Below are positions 38,596-48,945 of a stretch of DNA of 59,801 nt, in pieces. This DNA comes from Pirellulales bacterium. GTDB taxonomy: Bacteria > Planctomycetota > Planctomycetia > Pirellulales > JAEUIK01. Location of the stretch: contig JAIBBZ010000035.1 in assembly GCA_019694435.1 (NCBI GenBank), positions 1-59,801 on the forward strand. The letters run 5' to 3'. Numbering within the stretch: position 1 is the stretch's first letter; every line of letters starts with the position of its first letter. The position numbers were made by a program, and so were the translations under genes. The notes under the pieces were generated by a model, which saw only the letters and a program-made list of their open reading frames with translations, did no database searches and was not told the DNA's origin.

Positions 38596-38633
38596 CGGCC
38601 GGTTTTCCGACGTTCGCCAGGAGTTGATCTGCC

Positions 38634-40526
38634 ATGTGTGGAATAGTGGGTTACGTCGGCACGCACGAGGCCTCGCCGTTCTTGCTGCAAGGTCTGCGCC
38701 GGCTGGAGTACCGAGGGTACGATAGTGCCGGCATTTGCACCGTGCGCAGCGACGGCGAGTTGAGCGTCACGAAAAGCGCCGGCCGGATCGACCTGCTCGC
38801 TGGGCGCCTCAACGATCGGCCCACTCCCGGACGGATCGGCATCGGCCACACCCGCTGGGCCACGCACGGGCCGGCGACCGACGTCAACGCGCACCCGCAC
38901 CTGGGCGGCGACGGCTCGGTGGCCGTGGTGCACAACGGCGTGATCGAGAATTTTCAAGCGCTCAAAGAGCGCCTGATCGAAGAAGGGTACGAATTCCGCT
39001 CGGCCACCGACACCGAGGTCATCGCGCACCTGATTGCCGAGAACCTGAAATTGCAGGCCGATGAGACGGCCGAGCTGGACAGCGTCGCCGGTGACGAAGC
39101 CTTGGGCAAATATGCCCACCTGGTGCGGGCCGTGCAGGCGACGTTGCGGCAATTGATCGGCACCTATGGCCTGGCCGTGCTGTTCCGCAATTATCCCGAG
39201 GTGATCCTTGTCGCCCGCTGTGGCAGCCCGTTGGTGGTGGGCGTGGGCCAGGGCGAACATTTCGTCGCCAGCGACGCATCGCCGCTGGTCGGGCACACCG
39301 ACAAGATCGTCTACCTCGCCGACAACGAGTTGGCCGTGGTGACGGCCAGCACGTTGCGAGTGATTCATCGCGATCAGGGCGACGTGGCCCACGACGTTCA
39401 TCAGCTCGAGATCGAGGCTGCCGACGTCGAACTCTGCGGCCACGAGCATTACATGCACAAGGAAATCTTCGAGCAGCCGCAGACGCTGGAAAACACCATG
39501 CGCGGGCGGCTCAGCGTCGACGAAGCCACGGCGCACTTTGGCGGTTTGAACCTGACGCCGCAGCAACTGCGGTCGTTCGATCGGATCTTGATCACGGCCT
39601 GCGGCACCAGCTTCCACGCGGCGCTGGTCGGCGAGTACATCATCGAAGAGTTCGCCCGGATCCCAGTCGAGGTCGAATACGCCAGCGAACTGCGGTATCG
39701 CAATCCGCCGATGGACAAGAACACGCTGGTGTTCGCCATCACGCAGAGCGGCGAAACGGCCGACACGCTGGCCGCGCAACGCGAGATGCAGCGCAAGGGC
39801 CACTGTGCACTGGCCTTGTGCAACGTGGTGGGCAGCACGATTGCCCGCGAGGCGGACGGTGGCGTCTATCTGCACGCCGGGCCGGAAATCGGCGTGGCCT
39901 CGACCAAGGCGTTCACCTCGCAGTGCGTGGCCTTGGCGATGTTGGGGCTGTACTTTGGCCGGTTGCGGCACCTGAGCTTCGGCGCCGGGACGCGAATCAT
40001 TCAGCAGTTGCAGCAACTGCCTGAGAAAGTGCACGAAGCGCTGCAATGCGACGACGTCGTGCGCGATATTGCCGAGCGCTATTACAAGTGCAACAACTTC
40101 CTGTACCTCGGTCGCCAATACAACTATCCAACCGCGTTGGAAGGCGCGCTGAAGCTCAAGGAAATCAGTTACATCCATGCCGAGGGCTATCCCGCGGCCG
40201 AGATGAAGCACGGGCCCATTGCCCTGGTCGATGAAAACACGCCCAGCGTGTTCCTGATCCCGCACGGCCTGGTCTATGACAAGGTCATGGCGAATCTCGA
40301 AGAGATCAAGGCCCGCGGTGGACCGGTAATTGCCGTGGTCAACCAGGGTGACAATCGCGTCGCGGCCCTGGCCGACGACATCATCGAGGTGCCCGTGGTC
40401 GACGAGTTCTTGCAGCCGATCGTGGCCAGCATTCCGCTGCAGCTCTTGGCCTATCACATCGCGGTGCTGCGCGGCTGCGACGTCGACAAGCCGCGCAACC
40501 TGGCGAAGAGCGTGACCGTCGAATAG
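38634..40526 (+). CDS. glmS: Glutamine--fructose-6-phosphate aminotransferase (isomerizing)
   Basis: GlmS (630 residues) makes glucosamine-6-P from fructose-6-P and glutamine, the first committed step to UDP-GlcNAc. The class II glutaminase domain begins MCGIVGYVGTHEA (Cys2 nucleophile after Met removal) and has LEYRGYDSAG and HTRWATHG. Two SIS domains follow (about 300-430 and 470-610): ITACGTSFHAALVGEYIIEE, ITQSGETADTLAA, ASTKAFTSQ and EGALKLKEISYIHAEGYPAAEMKHGPIAL. The end LAKSVTVE is the family signature. AGGAG lies nine bases before the ATG. No glmS ribozyme of the Firmicute type is seen; a hairpin with T run precedes it instead. Confidence 0.98.
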   Translation: MCGIVGYVGTHEASPFLLQGLRRLEYRGYDSAGICTVRSDGELSVTKSAGRIDLLAGRLNDRPTPGRIGIGHTRWATHGPATDVNAHPHLGGDGSVAVVHNGVIENFQALKERLIEEGYEFRSATDTEVIAHLIAENLKLQADETAELDSVAGDEALGKYAHLVRAVQATLRQLIGTYGLAVLFRNYPEVILVARCGSPLVVGVGQGEHFVASDASPLVGHTDKIVYLADNELAVVTASTLRVIHRDQGDVAHDVHQLEIEAADVELCGHEHYMHKEIFEQPQTLENTMRGRLSVDEATAHFGGLNLTPQQLRSFDRILITACGTSFHAALVGEYIIEEFARIPVEVEYASELRYRNPPMDKNTLVFAITQSGETADTLAAQREMQRKGHCALALCNVVGSTIAREADGGVYLHAGPEIGVASTKAFTSQCVALAMLGLYFGRLRHLSFGAGTRIIQQLQQLPEKVHEALQCDDVVRDIAERYYKCNNFLYLGRQYNYPTALEGALKLKEISYIHAEGYPAAEMKHGPIALVDENTPSVFLIPHGLVYDKVMANLEEIKARGGPVIAVVNQGDNRVAALADDIIEVPVVDEFLQPIVASIPLQLLAYHIAVLRGCDVDKPRNLAKSVTVE

Positions 40527-40577
40527 GCGACCGTAACGCAGTTTGTCGCCGAGCAGGCCCGTCTGGCTGTTCGTCGT

Positions 40578-41291
40578 TCAGCGCTTGAAGATCCAGCGCG
40601 CGGCGCGCAACGGCCCCACGGCCATGCGGGCGGCCCAGCCGGGCCTGACGCCGAGGCGTTCCAGCGTCCGGGCAACCTCGCGATGCCCCAGCATGCGCGC
40701 CTGGAGCCAATAGGCGAGCCCGCCACGCGATTCATCAGGGAACTTGGCGCCCGATGCCAGGAGCAGTTCGACCAGCTCGGGGTGGCCGCCAATGATTGCG
40801 CATGCCAGCGGCGTGCCGAGCCCGAGCACGCTGGCATTCAAGTCGACGCCGGCCGCGATTGCCCGACGTGCCGGCTCCAACTCGCCCGAAAAAAGCGCCC
40901 GGGCCAACTCGGCGTTTGGCCCCGGCGTGTGCGCTGTTGATTGACGCGGTGCCGGCGGATGGGGGTAGCTCGGGCTCCGATGCTTGTAACTGCGGCCGGA
41001 GACGGAGATTTGATGATCGCCGCAGGCGACGCTTGCAGGGAGGCCATCGACAACCGCGGCCGGCGCGTCGCGCAGGAGTAAGCGCACGCTCGCATGTGTG
41101 CGATCGACGGCGGGAAAGTCGGCGACGAATTGTGCGCTCGCGATGTAGGCCGCACCTTGTGCCAGACGGCGCTGCACCTGGTCATGCCAGGTAGCGACGT
41201 CGCAGCTCGAGTGATCGATGACCAGGATCAGGCGCGGCACCTCGTCATCGGCGAGCACTAGATCGATTGGGTCAGGTTCGCCGACAGGCAT
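40578..41291 (-). CDS. DUF6572-like plus ankyrin-repeat protein
   Basis: A 237-residue cytoplasmic protein. The N-terminal part (about 1-85) reads like DUF6572: PDPIDLVLADDEVPRLILVIDHS, then a helix and a strand-rich end LLLRDAP. After a Pro-rich linker (105-125) comes an ankyrin unit, ELARALFSGELEPARRAIAAGVDLN and TPLACAIIGGHPELVELLLASGA, with a third weaker helix pair. The role is unknown; ankyrin repeats suggest protein binding. It follows the hypothetical at 41303 by 11 bases on the minus strand. The domain calls are by eye. Confidence 0.6.
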   Translation of the reverse strand: MPVGEPDPIDLVLADDEVPRLILVIDHSSCDVATWHDQVQRRLAQGAAYIASAQFVADFPAVDRTHASVRLLLRDAPAAVVDGLPASVACGDHQISVSGRSYKHRSPSYPHPPAPRQSTAHTPGPNAELARALFSGELEPARRAIAAGVDLNASVLGLGTPLACAIIGGHPELVELLLASGAKFPDESRGGLAYWLQARMLGHREVARTLERLGVRPGWAARMAVGPLRAARWIFKR

Positions 41292-41302
41292 GTTGCTTGC
41301 CC

Positions 41303-41836
41303 CTAAGCTACAAACACCACGACACCCCGTTCGCGGCGCGCTGCGGCCATCAGCAACCGGGCGAACATAGTGAAATACTTCTCAATCTCGTCGAGCGTGC
41401 CGAACCAGCACTGGTCCGGGGGTGGCCGTTCGACGTGTTCGAACGCGGCGCGATAGTCGTCGCGCGTCAGCCGCTGAAAGGCGCCTAGGGCCGTGGCAAC
41501 GGACAGTGGCGACAACGCGAACCCATCGGGCAGCGCGCCGGCATCACTTCGCACGCCGGTCGTCTCGTACCAAAAGAACGTGCTGCAGAATTCATCGAGG
41601 CGCTGCCGCACCGGCTCCACAAGATGTGCTCGCATGGCATCGTAGAGCTCCGACGCTTCGCTCGTGGCATGCCAGTTGTCGTTCCAATCTTGGGGCTCGT
41701 ATCGCTCGATCCAGTTGGTCGGAGGTGCGTCGAAATACGGCTCTAAGATTGGAGCCAGCTCGCTGCCGCCGCCCTGATCGAACTGCTTGAGGAACTCGTC
41801 CCAATCGACCAAGAATGCCGTTCCGCTGACGCTCAT
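41303..41836 (-). CDS. Hypothetical protein, coupled to the GT39-like gene
   Basis: A 177-residue soluble protein; I do not recognise the family. Residues 1-20 look like MSVSGTAFLVDWDEFLKQFD; the middle is rich in Trp, Asp and Tyr (WIERYEPQDWNDNWHATSEASELYDAM), and the C-terminus is helical (IEKYFTMFARLLMAAARRERGVVVFVA). No catalytic motif stands out. Its ATG overlaps the TGA of the upstream GT39-like gene (ATGA, 41833-41836), so it is translated with it. The composition is normal for this genome. Confidence 0.6.
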   Translation of the reverse strand: MSVSGTAFLVDWDEFLKQFDQGGGSELAPILEPYFDAPPTNWIERYEPQDWNDNWHATSEASELYDAMRAHLVEPVRQRLDEFCSTFFWYETTGVRSDAGALPDGFALSPLSVATALGAFQRLTRDDYRAAFEHVERPPPDQCWFGTLDEIEKYFTMFARLLMAAARRERGVVVFVA

Positions 41837-43491
41837 CGTGGTGGGTCGCCTGGTGGTTCTGTGCCTCGGCCGGCCGTCGCTCGTCGCCGATAGACTTCGA
41901 GCATCAACGCCGGCTGGTGCCTGTCGTGCACGGCAAAGGACCGTTGGTATTCGCTGGCCAGGCGTTTGAGCGTCGGCTCCAGAATCTGGGGTATCAATTC
42001 CGGGAACTCGGACAGAGCACCAGGATAGTTCACGAGCACGACGTACCGCAGGTCTGGCCGATCGAAGCCCGCAAGTAGTTCGTCACGCAAGTTGGCCGAG
42101 TGCGGGTAGGGTCCGCAAGCCGGGTAGGTGATGACCATCCGAGTCGCCGGCAAACGCTGGGCATAGAAGTAGATTTCCGGATCACTGCCCACGACCAGAA
42201 TCGGTTCGCCGGGCTGCGTGTGCTCGGCCAGATAACGTCCTACCTGCAGCGACTCATCGAACGGCTGACTCTGGTCGGCGCGGTAGACCGCACGCGAGAC
42301 GTCGGCCAGCGTCGGCCATTGTTTGTAGAGGGGCCCGGCTGTCGCGGCGAGTAACAGTGCCACGGCCCCCAACCGCGCGGCGATTGGCGCTTTCGGATCG
42401 AGCGTGATCCTGCCTGCCCAGGCGAAAAAACATCCGCAACCCAATGCCAAGGGAATGATCAACGGGATGTAATACTGCACATACCATTCGCCGGCGACGC
42501 CGCAGAAGACGAGCGTCAACACCCCCAGCAGCCATAGCCCGCCGGCCCGGCCGCGCGCCGCCAACAGCGTCGACAGGCAGCCGAGCAGCCCGGCGATCCA
42601 GGTGCCGGCGCTGTAGTTGACCAGGTAGATGGCCACCGTGCGGATCTGCTCGAAGGGACCGATCGCCTGATGGCGATGTCCGACATAGGCGAAGTTATTC
42701 GTCCAGACGCACGTGACGTAGTCCTGCCACGTGCCGGTGAGCACGAAAGGTGCCACGATCGCCGCGTTGGCGATGGCGAAAGCGGTCAGCACGTTGCCCA
42801 GATCGGCGGCCACCTGCCGCAGCGGCTCGCCGGGCTCGCGGCGCGTGAGCCAGGCCCAGACGCGTTCGAGACACAAGAATCCGACCAAGGCGATGCCGGT
42901 CTGCTTGGTCTGACAGGCCAGTGCGGCAAAGACCCCCGCCGCAGCGAGCGCCGGCCAGCCACGCCGATTGCGCGGATACCAGCAGGCCAGCGCCGCGGCG
43001 ACCCACAGCAGCATGAACAACTCGGTGCTGGCCGAGTGGAAAACTCCGGCCAGGTCGAACAAGAGCTCGACCATCACGAGCGCCGTACCCAGCGCGCCCA
43101 CCGGTCCGAACAAGCGCCGGGCCACGATCCAGGTCAGCGTCGTCGCGGCCGCGGCCCAGACCGTCGTGGCAAGCCGCAGTGCCAGCAGGCCTTCGCCGGC
43201 GATGGCCTGAAGGGCGGCGAATATCGCGAACACCACCGGCGGCTTTTGATTGTAAATGTCGCGGTAAGGCAGCAGCCCCTGCCGCAGGGCCTGGCCCATC
43301 TGAGCATATTCGCCTTCGTCGCGCATCAGCGGCAACTCGCTGAACGGCCAACGCGCGGCGAAATACGCCGCCAAAACCAGCGCCAGAACGGCCAGCTCGG
43401 CGCCGAGGTGCGCCGTATCGTGCGCCGAGCTTGGGGGGAGTGGTGTCTCCGCGGAGGCGGCCGACCGACCGGCGGGCAAAGTCGCGCGCAT
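41833..43491 (-). CDS. GT39-type (ArnT/PMT-like) glycosyltransferase, polytopic membrane protein
   Basis: A 552-residue membrane protein. Hydrophobic segments begin near residue 30 and run to about 420; the catalytic-loop signature RDEGEYAQMG (after segment one) is the aspartate/glutamate motif of PMT/ArnT enzymes, which transfer a sugar from a polyprenyl phosphate to a lipid or protein on the outer side. QKPPVVFAIFAA follows and is also typical. After the last helix comes a soluble domain (about 435-552) with VGRYLAEHTQPGEPILVVGSDPEIYFYA. The start at 43491 has GGAAG seven bases upstream; the frame before it has no features. The sugar and the acceptor are not known. Confidence 0.8.
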   Translation of the reverse strand: MRATLPAGRSAASAETPLPPSSAHDTAHLGAELAVLALVLAAYFAARWPFSELPLMRDEGEYAQMGQALRQGLLPYRDIYNQKPPVVFAIFAALQAIAGEGLLALRLATTVWAAAATTLTWIVARRLFGPVGALGTALVMVELLFDLAGVFHSASTELFMLLWVAAALACWYPRNRRGWPALAAAGVFAALACQTKQTGIALVGFLCLERVWAWLTRREPGEPLRQVAADLGNVLTAFAIANAAIVAPFVLTGTWQDYVTCVWTNNFAYVGHRHQAIGPFEQIRTVAIYLVNYSAGTWIAGLLGCLSTLLAARGRAGGLWLLGVLTLVFCGVAGEWYVQYYIPLIIPLALGCGCFFAWAGRITLDPKAPIAARLGAVALLLAATAGPLYKQWPTLADVSRAVYRADQSQPFDESLQVGRYLAEHTQPGEPILVVGSDPEIYFYAQRLPATRMVITYPACGPYPHSANLRDELLAGFDRPDLRYVVLVNYPGALSEFPELIPQILEPTLKRLASEYQRSFAVHDRHQPALMLEVYRRRATAGRGTEPPGDPPR

Positions 43492-43769
43492 AAAGAACTT
43501 CCGCCTGATTCGCGCTGCGCTTGCTCGACCTGATCCACTGAATTCGCTTCGACGCACGAAGTCGCGGCAGGCGGTCCTTGCCTGGAACCGCACCGCACGA
43601 CGATTGCCAGTATAACGGGCCGGCCGTTTCATGGCCGCGCGGCGACCTGGGCCGTCATGGCCTTCGGCCGTATGATGGGCAGCGGCACCGAGCACCGCGC
43701 CCGGCACCCGCCGAGGCAGCCGCAGGCGCGCAATCCGCCGGCCAAGCGACGACGCATTCTTCCCCTCAC

Positions 43770-45254
<1,485 letters not shown>

Positions 45255-45257
45255 GCG

Positions 45258-45488
45258 CTACCTGGCTTTCTTGGCGGTGCGGGGTTTGATTGCTTTTGCG
45301 GAAATGACCCAGCCGAAATAGTGGCCGAGCGTATCGAGGTTCGCGGGGCTCAGCCCGCCTTTGCCAGTCATAAAGCGGCTCAGCGTCGCCGCGTCGATCC
45401 CGGTATCTTTGCTGATCCGATACCCAGTCCGGCCGCTGGTGCGGATCAAGTCGCGTACTTGGTAAGAGATTGGGGGTAAGCGAGCCAT
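45258..45488 (-). CDS. XRE-type HTH regulator of element 1
   Basis: A 76-residue protein with one helix-turn-helix (about 8-55): VRDLIRTSGRTGYRISKDTGIDAATLSRFMTGKGGLSPANLDTLGHYFG, typical of the Cro/CI family (recognition helix AATLSRFM). It has a basic C-terminal tail KPRTAKKAR. The ATG at 45488 gives the family start; the open frame above it covers an operator. A 12-bp perfect dyad lies 16 bases upstream, so it probably controls itself. int starts three bases after its stop, so the repressor and integrase share a transcript. Confidence 0.8.
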   Translation of the reverse strand: MARLPPISYQVRDLIRTSGRTGYRISKDTGIDAATLSRFMTGKGGLSPANLDTLGHYFGWVISAKAIKPRTAKKAR

Positions 45489-45503
45489 TGCGGAAGCATC
45501 ATA

Positions 45504-45534
45504 GGCAACCATTGACGCTGCATCAATGGTTGCC
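45504..45534. promoter_or_regulatory. Perfect 12-bp dyad, candidate operator of the HTH regulator
   Basis: GGCAACCATTGA, 7 bases, TCAATGGTTGCC. It ends 16 bases before the HTH gene ATG and has no T run, so it is a binding site and not a terminator. CATA and TATG nearly extend the symmetry. Confidence 0.65.
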
Positions 45535-45564
45535 GTATGAGCCCCGGGAAACCTGCTATACGGC

Positions 45565-45798
45565 CTAAACGGCGCAGGAGTGCTCCTCAATCCAATTCTG
45601 TAGGGCTTGGGGAGAGTACCTAACCGACCGATCAATGCGGACATGGGGAATCTGGTCCCCAGCCGTGAGAGACCAGAGCTTGCGGGGACTGATCCCCAGG
45701 GCCTGAGCGGCCTGCTTTGCATTCAAGAGAAGATGCAAAGCTGCTCCGCTTGCCGGGGCGGGGTGGGTCTGATTTGACGTGGGTTCCTTCGTAGCCAT
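45565..45798 (-). CDS. Excisionase-like HTH protein (HTH_17 type)
   Basis: A 77-residue DNA-binding protein with the winged-helix of AlpA/excisionase: LLNAKQAAQALGISPRKLWSLTAGDQIPHVRIDRSVRYSPQALQNWIEEH (22-72). Such small proteins act as recombination direction factors or replication regulators. It has a polar N-terminus of 20 residues. AGGAG lies nine bases before the ATG. The frame overlaps 167 bases of another HTH_17 gene. Confidence 0.8.
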   Translation of the reverse strand: MATKEPTSNQTHPAPASGAALHLLLNAKQAAQALGISPRKLWSLTAGDQIPHVRIDRSVRYSPQALQNWIEEHSCAV

Positions 45799-46090
45799 TT
45801 TTGGTTGCTCCTGCTTGTTCCGTTAAGTTTCGATCTGTTTCGACTCTGCCTAACATACTCACCCATTTGGTTCGCCCTTTGAGCCTTTGAGCCCCCAGCG
45901 CGGCCAGCGATGCGACAGCCCGCCTGGGAATCCGCCGAATGCGAGTCACGGGCAGAGTCACATACGGAATAGCGCCATTGTCCATAAGGCTGTACAGCTT
46001 TTGGGGGCTGACGGACAGGACTCGGCTTGCTTTCGTGACAGTAACTAGAACGTCATCATTCCGGTACTGTGTCGGGTCTTTACTTACCAC
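45632..46090 (-). CDS. Second excisionase-like HTH protein with long out-of-frame overlap
   Basis: Starts at a GTG (46090; AGGAAG upstream). Residues 13-60 form an excisionase/MerR-like HTH: VTVTKASRVLSVSPQKLYSLMDNGAIPYVTLPVTRIRRIPRRAVASL. From about residue 97 the frame overlaps the start of the 77-residue HTH gene in another frame, where the amino acids are biased (Arg/Pro/Ser/Gly) and have no family look. Either a real long overlap of 167 bases or a frame error that removed an earlier stop; both HTH domains are credible. Confidence 0.6.
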   Translation of the reverse strand: MVSKDPTQYRNDDVLVTVTKASRVLSVSPQKLYSLMDNGAIPYVTLPVTRIRRIPRRAVASLAALGAQRLKGRTKWVSMLGRVETDRNLTEQAGATKNGYEGTHVKSDPPRPGKRSSFASSLECKAGRSGPGDQSPQALVSHGWGPDSPCPH

Positions 46091-46180
46091 GTTGTCGGCT
46101 TCCTTCTAATTAAAGTAACCGAAGCCATACCGTCACTTCGGGACGTAGTGCCTCTGCAAATAATCATGCCAAAGGGCCCT

Positions 46181-48865
46181 CTAAGGAGCCAACGCGAAGC
46201 TCACCTCTTGCGATACAGTGCCCGCATCGCCAACTGAATCACCCGGCTTCACAGTCACAGCCTTGCGCTGACTGTGGGAAGACGTTTGCTGCTCTTCCAG
46301 CCATTCAGCCTTCAGTTCGATACCGCAATAAACCCAAGGACGTTCGGCATCCTTGTTGTCCCAAGGCGTGTCCTGTTTCACATAATCCCTCTGTGGCATC
46401 CGCTTCTTCATGACACCCGGTGCTGCGATTCCAAATTGCTCTTTGAATGCCTTGTCTGATAGCTTCGCTTCCGCAAGGTCTGCATCTATACACCACGACT
46501 CAAACGCTGACCGCAACGCTGTCGGCTGAATCGCGCGCCCGGGACGAAACACACAAGCCTCTTGTACAAACTTATTTACCGGGGCAATCTTTTCGTTGAA
46601 CGCTTCTAGTTGTTTCACGCTCGAAGCGGGCATCGTGAACTTTCCGCCATTCTCATAAAGCCTTCGCAAGCCCTCTAGTGCCCAATGGACGATTGCCGGG
46701 TATTCGGGCACCAACCGCTTCTCCAAGTCCGCATCCTCACGACCAACAAACGACTTTGTAAACACAAGCGGTATCATTCGCACTGCGAGCGCTCCTGAAT
46801 TGTCTAGCCCCTCGATTAGCTCATTCGAGGTCATTAGAACCTTCACATTCAACCGAATCGAGGTATTGGGCTCATGCTTAAGATTCAGTGCAATCTCATC
46901 CCCACCAGTAATCGCCTTCAGCATGGACACTTCCGCGCGGGTGTCCTTCCCAGTAATAACCGCCTCTGATACCCGCAGCAGCCTCTTGCCACGTGCCCCT
47001 TGCAAGCCAAACTTCGGTAGCTCATTGAGCTGTACCGTGTGACACGCAGCAGGTCCCCCAACCAATGCTTGAATAGTCCGGTCAATCACACCCTTGCCCG
47101 AGCGAGGCACTCCAATGAAATAAAAGAACTTATGCAGGTCATAGGCTTGCCACAGCATGTACCCCATTGATTCTTGCAATGCCGCAATCCATTCTGGCGA
47201 CTGTTCAAGTGACGCAAGAAATGCAAGCCACTCGGAAGGCTCGGTCGCGACAACCGGGAAATCAAAATCACACCGCGTCTGACAAAAAAGCTTGGGCGTG
47301 CGTTCCCTGAAGCAATCGCGAATGGGCTTGCCCTCGACATAGAGGCGGACGTTGAGAATCCCATTCCGAAAGACGAGCAAGTCGCCTGCGCTCCAGGGGT
47401 CGTCCTCAATCCAAAACGGTGGCGTCACATCTGAAGCAATTGTCAATTTGCACTGAGACTGAATCGCCGCATATGTCTCCCTGACTTGGTGGCTGCTAAC
47501 AGGCTTAATTGAGCTAACCCCAAAAGCTGCCTTCTGAAGCTCATAGAGCCTTCGGTACACTTCCGCAACTGAGACCCGGATGTCAGTTTCCAGTGTCGTT
47601 GCTGTTGCCCTGAGCCACCCCTCGTCAGGCTTGTAGTAGTAGGTATTCTCATGAAAGTGAACAATCGGCGGCTTGCCATTCACCTTTTCGAGCTTGCTCA
47701 AATGCACTTTGGCGAGGTAGTCAGAGTCCATCGCTTTGCGGCCGGACTCATTCGTCAGCACCTCGTCAAGATGATGCTTGGCATAATCGACGAACTTCAC
47801 GACTTTACGTTCTTGGACTAAATGCTCCTGAAAGCCTTTCCATCCCTCTTTATTGCACTTGCTGTGAAAGCATTGGTATCCAATTCCCCCATCATGATAA
47901 ACAAGGACACCCGGATTCCCGTCCTCGTGAAACCCATTGCGAGTGCAGCCGACGAGATCAAGCACAACGTAGTTATCCTTTGGGCGTTCAGTGAACGTCT
48001 CACCCACGTAGGTCAGGTAGTTCCTCACCAATTGCTTCAGGTCAGCAAATGCTTGAGGAGACAGTGGCTCCCGTTTGGCATACTGGCGAGGCTTCTCTTC
48101 GACTGAGGCTGAAGTACCAAGGCCAGTAACAGCCTCAAGCTGCTCGCGGCTAACGCAGGTCAAGCAGTCTCCCGCTGGGGCACAGAGGATGCCCGCCCGA
48201 CGATGGATGCGGTCATCCGTGGCACCTGGCTTGCGATTCCATGTCCCGGCGACGCGCATAATACGGGCTGCGTTGCTGACGCTCCGATCCACCGTGCAGG
48301 CTTCGCAATCGAACTCTTCAGCGAGCGCGGCAAGCACGTGCTTGCAAAGCAGCTTAGAGGGTTCGTCGTTAGGTAAGTCAATGCGGTAGATGAGATAGGC
48401 TCCGTTGCCGGAGTCCATCATCAAGGGCTCTGGCCAGCCTGTTGAACTGGCCCAAGCCTTGATTTCCTCTGCTTTTTGCCTCGCTGCGTCGTGCTCCGAA
48501 TCGGTAGCTGGGCCGCTGATGCCCCCGGCCCTGACTGGATCAAGGTCCACAAACAGAGTCTTACGCCTGGCAATCCTGGCGTCACGCGTGGTCTTTGCGC
48601 TTGGGGCCAAGCGACCACGGGCGCCCGCGCCTAGGGTGCCGTCAAGTTCATTTATCGTGACGTACACCCCTTGGTAGCCCGGGTTATCGTCCGAAAATGC
48701 CACGGCTGCTTCAGCAGCCTTTTCCAGGTCGTCAAAATACCCAGACTGAATCCTGGGCAACCCGGAACTCTCCGGGGCAATTGCCCGTAACTCGACAAAG
48801 GGGTTGCCAAGCATCTTGAGCATTTGCAATGCGTCGTCTTTGGGTTCACTGCACACCCGATCCAT
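46181..48865 (-). CDS. Primase-helicase replication protein (AEP-type primase, D5/P4-type SF3 helicase)
   Basis: An 894-residue protein joining two replication functions, as in phage P4 alpha and many plasmid or satellite replicases. The N-terminal half (about 95-250) has an archaeo-eukaryotic-primase-like core: FVDLDPV with the metal-binding DxD, DSGNGAYLIYRIDLP and a conserved His/Arg region (ARIMRVAGTWNRKPG). After a linker, the P4-type D5_N helicase (about 475-730) shows Walker A GVPRSGKG (near 585), a B-type segment and Arg finger-like stretch. GAGGA lies seven bases before the ATG at 48865. It is next to an AT-rich region with repeated 9-mers, which fits an origin. Confidence 0.88.
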   Translation of the reverse strand: MDRVCSEPKDDALQMLKMLGNPFVELRAIAPESSGLPRIQSGYFDDLEKAAEAAVAFSDDNPGYQGVYVTINELDGTLGAGARGRLAPSAKTTRDARIARRKTLFVDLDPVRAGGISGPATDSEHDAARQKAEEIKAWASSTGWPEPLMMDSGNGAYLIYRIDLPNDEPSKLLCKHVLAALAEEFDCEACTVDRSVSNAARIMRVAGTWNRKPGATDDRIHRRAGILCAPAGDCLTCVSREQLEAVTGLGTSASVEEKPRQYAKREPLSPQAFADLKQLVRNYLTYVGETFTERPKDNYVVLDLVGCTRNGFHEDGNPGVLVYHDGGIGYQCFHSKCNKEGWKGFQEHLVQERKVVKFVDYAKHHLDEVLTNESGRKAMDSDYLAKVHLSKLEKVNGKPPIVHFHENTYYYKPDEGWLRATATTLETDIRVSVAEVYRRLYELQKAAFGVSSIKPVSSHQVRETYAAIQSQCKLTIASDVTPPFWIEDDPWSAGDLLVFRNGILNVRLYVEGKPIRDCFRERTPKLFCQTRCDFDFPVVATEPSEWLAFLASLEQSPEWIAALQESMGYMLWQAYDLHKFFYFIGVPRSGKGVIDRTIQALVGGPAACHTVQLNELPKFGLQGARGKRLLRVSEAVITGKDTRAEVSMLKAITGGDEIALNLKHEPNTSIRLNVKVLMTSNELIEGLDNSGALAVRMIPLVFTKSFVGREDADLEKRLVPEYPAIVHWALEGLRRLYENGGKFTMPASSVKQLEAFNEKIAPVNKFVQEACVFRPGRAIQPTALRSAFESWCIDADLAEAKLSDKAFKEQFGIAAPGVMKKRMPQRDYVKQDTPWDNKDAERPWVYCGIELKAEWLEEQQTSSHSQRKAVTVKPGDSVGDAGTVSQEVSFALAP

Positions 48866-48945
48866 TAGCCATTCCTCACTTCACATCTGAGAGCATCGCC
48901 CTACATCCTTCGCTGTGCGGGCTCGTCTTAAATCACTGGTAACAC

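Noticed and set aside
38394..38633. glmS ribozyme
   Set aside because: The leader is short, very GC-rich and lacks the conserved core; only a simple hairpin is seen.
38100..40457. A 785-residue open frame on the minus strand
   Set aside because: Antisense to glmS; no signal, motif or ribosome site.
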